Source: JAKAWW01 sp049966775 (GTDB lineage: Archaea > Micrarchaeota > Micrarchaeia > Micrarchaeales > Micrarchaeaceae). From it: a stretch of 7,190 nt of DNA. The position numbers were made by a program, and so were the translations under genes. The notes beneath the pieces were generated by a model. It saw only the letters and a list, made by a program, of their open reading frames with translations. It did not search any database and was not told the origin of the DNA. Positions 5,159 to 7,190 of this stretch are shown piece by piece. Positions within the stretch are counted from its first letter, which is position 1. Each line of letters starts with the position of its first letter. The DNA lies in contig JBMFTZ010000030.1 of the NCBI GenBank assembly GCA_049966775.1, forward strand, positions 1 through 7,190, given 5' to 3'.

Positions 5159-6037
5159 ATGTACAGTACAATAATAATTGCATCGCTCCTTGCGGTGCTA
5201 TCATGGGTTGGCATAGACTCATCTTCAAAGATATTCATAAAGAGGCTGGGCCCCGAATTCTCTGTGCTGGTTGTCACCGCTTCTGGCATAATACCGATGC
5301 TTGTGCTGTTTTTTACTATAGGCAATGGTGGGAGTGCTGCCGCATCTAGCATGGCAAACCTTCCGCTGCTCGTGGCGACAAGCATGATAGGCGGCGCTAC
5401 GCTGTTCTTGGGCTTCCTGCTAATATACAAATCCGTCTCTAATGAGGGGATAGCAAACTCCTTCATATTCGTAGAGCTTCAGCCCGTTTTGCTAATAATA
5501 TTCGGAATATTCGCACTAGGCGAGCATCTTGGCATTTACCAAGCAGCAAGCATGGCTATCGTATTTGCAGGCCTTGTGCTCATCATGGTGTCTGGCCGCT
5601 TTAGGATAAATAGGCAGCTTCTGCCTACAGCATTCGGCAACATACTATGGGCCATATACTGGTTTGCCGTAATAATAGCAGTGCTCTACTACCACAACTT
5701 TATCCTTCCATTGCTGCTCGTGAGGGTAGCATCCGCGGTGTTCGCGTTCGCATATTTTGCCTCAATTAATAAATATCCGATTCCAAAAGGTGTGGGAATC
5801 TCATTGGCGGTAGTATCTCTTGTGTTTGTATCAGGGCTTCTTGACGGCTTTGGAAACATACTTTTTTCGTTCGTCGCTTTTCACAATAAGGTTGCGATAG
5901 GGAGCATCATGCTTACTATGGAGCCTATACTTGTATGGCTTGTTGGCTTATCTCTTTATCACGAGCGCATTACGCGCGTGCAAAAGGTGGGGTTTGCTAT
6001 AGCAACAACCGGCTATATCGTGCTTGCGCTGCTATAA
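5159..6037 (+). CDS. DMT/EamA-family membrane transporter, copy 1
   Basis: This integral membrane protein of 292 residues fits the drug/metabolite transporter superfamily, whose members move small molecules (amino acids, sugars, nucleotide sugars, toxic compounds) across the cytoplasmic membrane. Ten hydrophobic segments are visible, roughly at 4-22, 35-54, 68-90, 101-121, 126-145, 156-176, 180-201, 210-230, 236-262 and 272-291, in two EamA-like halves. Each half has the typical Pro at the start of a helix and Glu at its end: LQPVLLIIFGIFALGE (107-122), and MEPILVWLVG followed by HERI (about 255-271). The substrate cannot be read from the sequence. The ATG is followed at once by helix 1, and the paralog aligns from the same codon. 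The gene lies 61 bases after the editing gene and is followed directly by the relic and copy 2. There is no sign of decay. A functional link to translation is not evident; the neighbourhood may be chance. Confidence 0.88.
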   Translation: MYSTIIIASLLAVLSWVGIDSSSKIFIKRLGPEFSVLVVTASGIIPMLVLFFTIGNGGSAAASSMANLPLLVATSMIGGATLFLGFLLIYKSVSNEGIANSFIFVELQPVLLIIFGIFALGEHLGIYQAASMAIVFAGLVLIMVSGRFRINRQLLPTAFGNILWAIYWFAVIIAVLYYHNFILPLLLVRVASAVFAFAYFASINKYPIPKGVGISLAVVSLVFVSGLLDGFGNILFSFVAFHNKVAIGSIMLTMEPILVWLVGLSLYHERITRVQKVGFAIATTGYIVLALL

Positions 6038-6085
6038 GCTCAAGGCAAAGGGGCACAAGCTTGCAAGGCAGTCCAGATTGTTTAG
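6037..6085 (+). pseudogene. Relic of the ThrRS editing gene 3' end
   Basis: These 49 bases match 5048-5097 at 46 of 50 positions. The reading KAKGHKLARQSR is still legible, but one base is missing just before the old stop. That shifts the frame and leaves it open to TAG at 6153-6155. There is no start codon of its own, so this is a duplication scar and not a gene. Confidence 0.88.
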
Positions 6086-6133
6086 TGCACGCATTCTGGA
6101 GCGCTTAGGCGCGCAACTAAAAACAGTATCACT

Positions 6134-6143
6134 CATATATATG
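6134..6143 (+). promoter_or_regulatory. Possible TATA box of the second transporter
   Basis: CATATATATG is a strong TATA-like word. A start about 25 bases downstream would fall near 6163, a few bases before CTG 6168 and about 58 bases before GTG 6222. This gap does not align well with the gap before copy 1, so the promoters of the two copies have diverged. Confidence 0.4.
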
Positions 6144-6157
6144 GGTGTAATGTAGCT

Positions 6158-6163
6158 AGGTGG
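6158..6163 (+). promoter_or_regulatory. Shine-Dalgarno-like site before CTG 6168
   Basis: AGGTGG, with the core AGGTG, lies about five bases before the CTG that aligns with the ATG of copy 1. No comparable site was seen just before GTG 6222. This favours initiation at CTG, which is rare but possible. Confidence 0.45.
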
Positions 6164-6167
6164 TAGC

Positions 6168-7040
6168 CTGTACAACATCATAATAATCGCTGCCCTCCTA
6201 ACGGTCCTCTTATGGGTTGGCGTGGACTCTGCTTCAAGGGTACTGATAAAGAGGCTAGGCAGAGAGCTTACTGTGCTTGCCATAACAGCTTCCGGTATAA
6301 TACCGATGCTTATCCTATTTTTCATGACGGGCCGCAGCCCAGCAATCCCACAAATGGTGTCGCCGTTCCTGCTTATAGCGGCAAGCATCATTGGCGGCGT
6401 CGCGCTATTTCTTGGTTACATATATGTGTACAAGTCGGTATCCGATGAAGGTGTGGCAAACTCATTCCTTCTGGAAGAGCTTCAGGCGCCGTTGCTCATA
6501 ATATTCGGCATATTTGTGCTTAGCGAGCACCTGCGCGCCTACGAAATGGCAAGCATGCTGATCGTATTCTCGGGTTTGGCAATCGTAGTACTGTCGGAAA
6601 GGTTCCGCATAAACAGGCGCCTGTTGCCCTCCGTATTTGGCAACGTGCTGTGGGTCATATACTGGTTTGCCGTAATAATAGCAGTGCTCTACTACCACAA
6701 CTTTATCCTTCCGTTGCTTCTTGTGAGAGTAGTTTCGGCGCTGTTTGCATTAGCGTTTTTCATTTTGTCAAAGCCTAGCAGGTCGCCCAAGAAAGAAGGC
6801 CTACAGTTTGCCATAATCGCTCTTGTGCTAATAATCGGGATCATGGATGGCACAGGGAACATACTATTTTCGTTTATCTCGTTTAGCAACAAGGTTGCGA
6901 TAGGAAGCATCATGCTTACCATGGGGCCCATACTGGTATGGCTCATCGGATTCTTTCTGTTCAAGGAGCGCATTACGCGCGTGCAAAAGGTGGGGTTTGT
7001 GGTGGCCACCATAGGCTATGTGATCCTCGCCATCTTGTAA
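6168..7040 (+). CDS. DMT/EamA-family membrane transporter, copy 2 (CTG start proposed)
   Basis: This is the tandem paralog of the transporter at 5159-6037, with about two thirds identical residues by eye and the same ten-helix, two-half layout. Clear shared segments include KSVS-x-EG, EEL/VEL before the first Pro helix, GNILFSF, NKVAIGSIMLTM and ERITRVQKVGF. The start is the difficulty. From CTG 6168 the reading LYNIIIIAALLTVLLWVGVD aligns without gaps to MYSTIIIASLLAVLSWVGID of copy 1, mostly through conservative and synonymous changes. There is no ATG, GTG or TTG in frame before GTG 6222, and TAG at 6153 closes the frame. Starting at 6222 would give 272 residues without helix 1; starting at CTG gives 290, near the 292 of copy 1. 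Copy 2 has Gly where copy 1 has Glu in the MEPILVW helix, which hints at a different substrate. A 9-base tandem repeat duplicates the stop codon in frame at 7047-7049. Confidence 0.85.
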   Translation: MYNIIIIAALLTVLLWVGVDSASRVLIKRLGRELTVLAITASGIIPMLILFFMTGRSPAIPQMVSPFLLIAASIIGGVALFLGYIYVYKSVSDEGVANSFLLEELQAPLLIIFGIFVLSEHLRAYEMASMLIVFSGLAIVVLSERFRINRRLLPSVFGNVLWVIYWFAVIIAVLYYHNFILPLLLVRVVSALFALAFFILSKPSRSPKKEGLQFAIIALVLIIGIMDGTGNILFSFISFSNKVAIGSIMLTMGPILVWLIGFFLFKERITRVQKVGFVVATIGYVILAIL

Positions 7041-7190
7041 ATCTTGTAAAGAAGGGGCGTGCTTATGTGGAAAGCCGCATTCTGCTGGAGGCATGTTGCC
7101 TATTAGCATAGTATGGGCCAAGGTGACTGCGCAAAGGAGGTTGTCCAATAATTAGCACAGTTCCACTATTCTGAAATGGATAAAAACCCG
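7041..7190. other. Tail region without a recognisable gene
   Basis: After the second transporter I see no convincing coding frame, tRNA or repeat array. A GGAGGTT at 7136-7142 resembles a ribosome binding site but has no ATG, GTG or suitable TTG at the right distance. GATAAAAA near 7179-7186 could be a TATA box of a gene beyond the window. Confidence 0.4.

Larger units (their letters stand above)
5048..7040 (+). repeat. Tandem duplication of about 989 bp (editing-gene 3' end plus transporter)
   Basis: Unit 1 runs 5048-6036 and unit 2 from 6037 to about 7040. Each unit has, in order, the editing-gene 3' end, a short diverged gap, and a DMT transporter. The junction at 6036/6037 falls at the stop codon of the first transporter, where its final A is shared with the AGCTC that begins the repeat. 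The two gaps between relic and transporter (about 61 and 82 bases) are barely alignable, while the transporter genes stay clearly alike, so the duplication is old. No transposase or inverted repeats flank it. Confidence 0.88.

Noticed and set aside
6141..6155. Mini reading frame MGVM-stop just before CTG 6168
   Set aside because: It overlaps the likely TATA box, so it is probably not in the transcript, and five codons cannot be told from chance.
6039..6155. Frame extended from the editing-domain relic (LKAKGHKLARQSRLFSAR...)
   Set aside because: No start codon and the extension follows a frameshift; it is a scar, not a gene.
6212..6448. Open frame from ATG 6212 on the + strand inside the second transporter
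   Set aside because: Out of frame with the transporter, and the paralog conserves only the transporter frame.
1..7190. tRNA genes, rRNA, CRISPR repeats, insertion sequences
   Set aside because: Looked for and not seen by eye: no cloverleaf-like GTTCRA arms in suitable context, no spaced short repeats, no transposase motifs or terminal repeats.

Overview
The window comes from an archaeon. It holds the archaeal translation cluster L30e, S12, S7 and EF-2, with AUA- and AGG-rich coding, very short gene gaps, TATA-like boxes and GGTG-type ribosome binding sites. Several near-invariant residues of S12 and EF-2 are changed. That suggests a fast-evolving lineage, possibly a small-genome DPANN/ARMAN-like archaeon; this lineage guess is tentative.

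Layout, all on the + strand. (1) 126-806 is a protein of about 226 aa that I do not recognise, possibly a degenerate PD-(D/E)XK-like fold. (2) 921-4688 is the translation block: L30e, S12 (TTG start), S7 and EF-2. NusA, which many archaea carry between L30e and S12, is absent here. (3) 4693-5097, four bases after EF-2, encodes a stand-alone archaeal threonyl-tRNA synthetase editing domain with no catalytic or anticodon-binding part. (4) 5159-7040 holds two paralogous ten-helix DMT/EamA-type membrane transporters. (5) 7041-7190 has no recognisable gene.

The transporters arose by tandem duplication of a segment of about 989 bp whose left edge lay inside the 3' end of the editing-domain gene. 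A 49-bp relic of that gene (6037-6085) still lies between the two transporters. The second transporter has CTG where the first has ATG, but its coding similarity continues up to that CTG.

The main points of interest are substitutions in the translation machinery. The P-loop Asp of EF-2 is His. The S12 decoding loop PNSA reads PHSG, and the conserved Asp of the other S12 loop is Ser. The editing domain appears to lack its catalytic Lys. S12, S7 and EF-2 work together at the decoding centre and in translocation, so the S12 and EF-2 changes could be linked. Family comparisons were made from memory, not from computed alignments.
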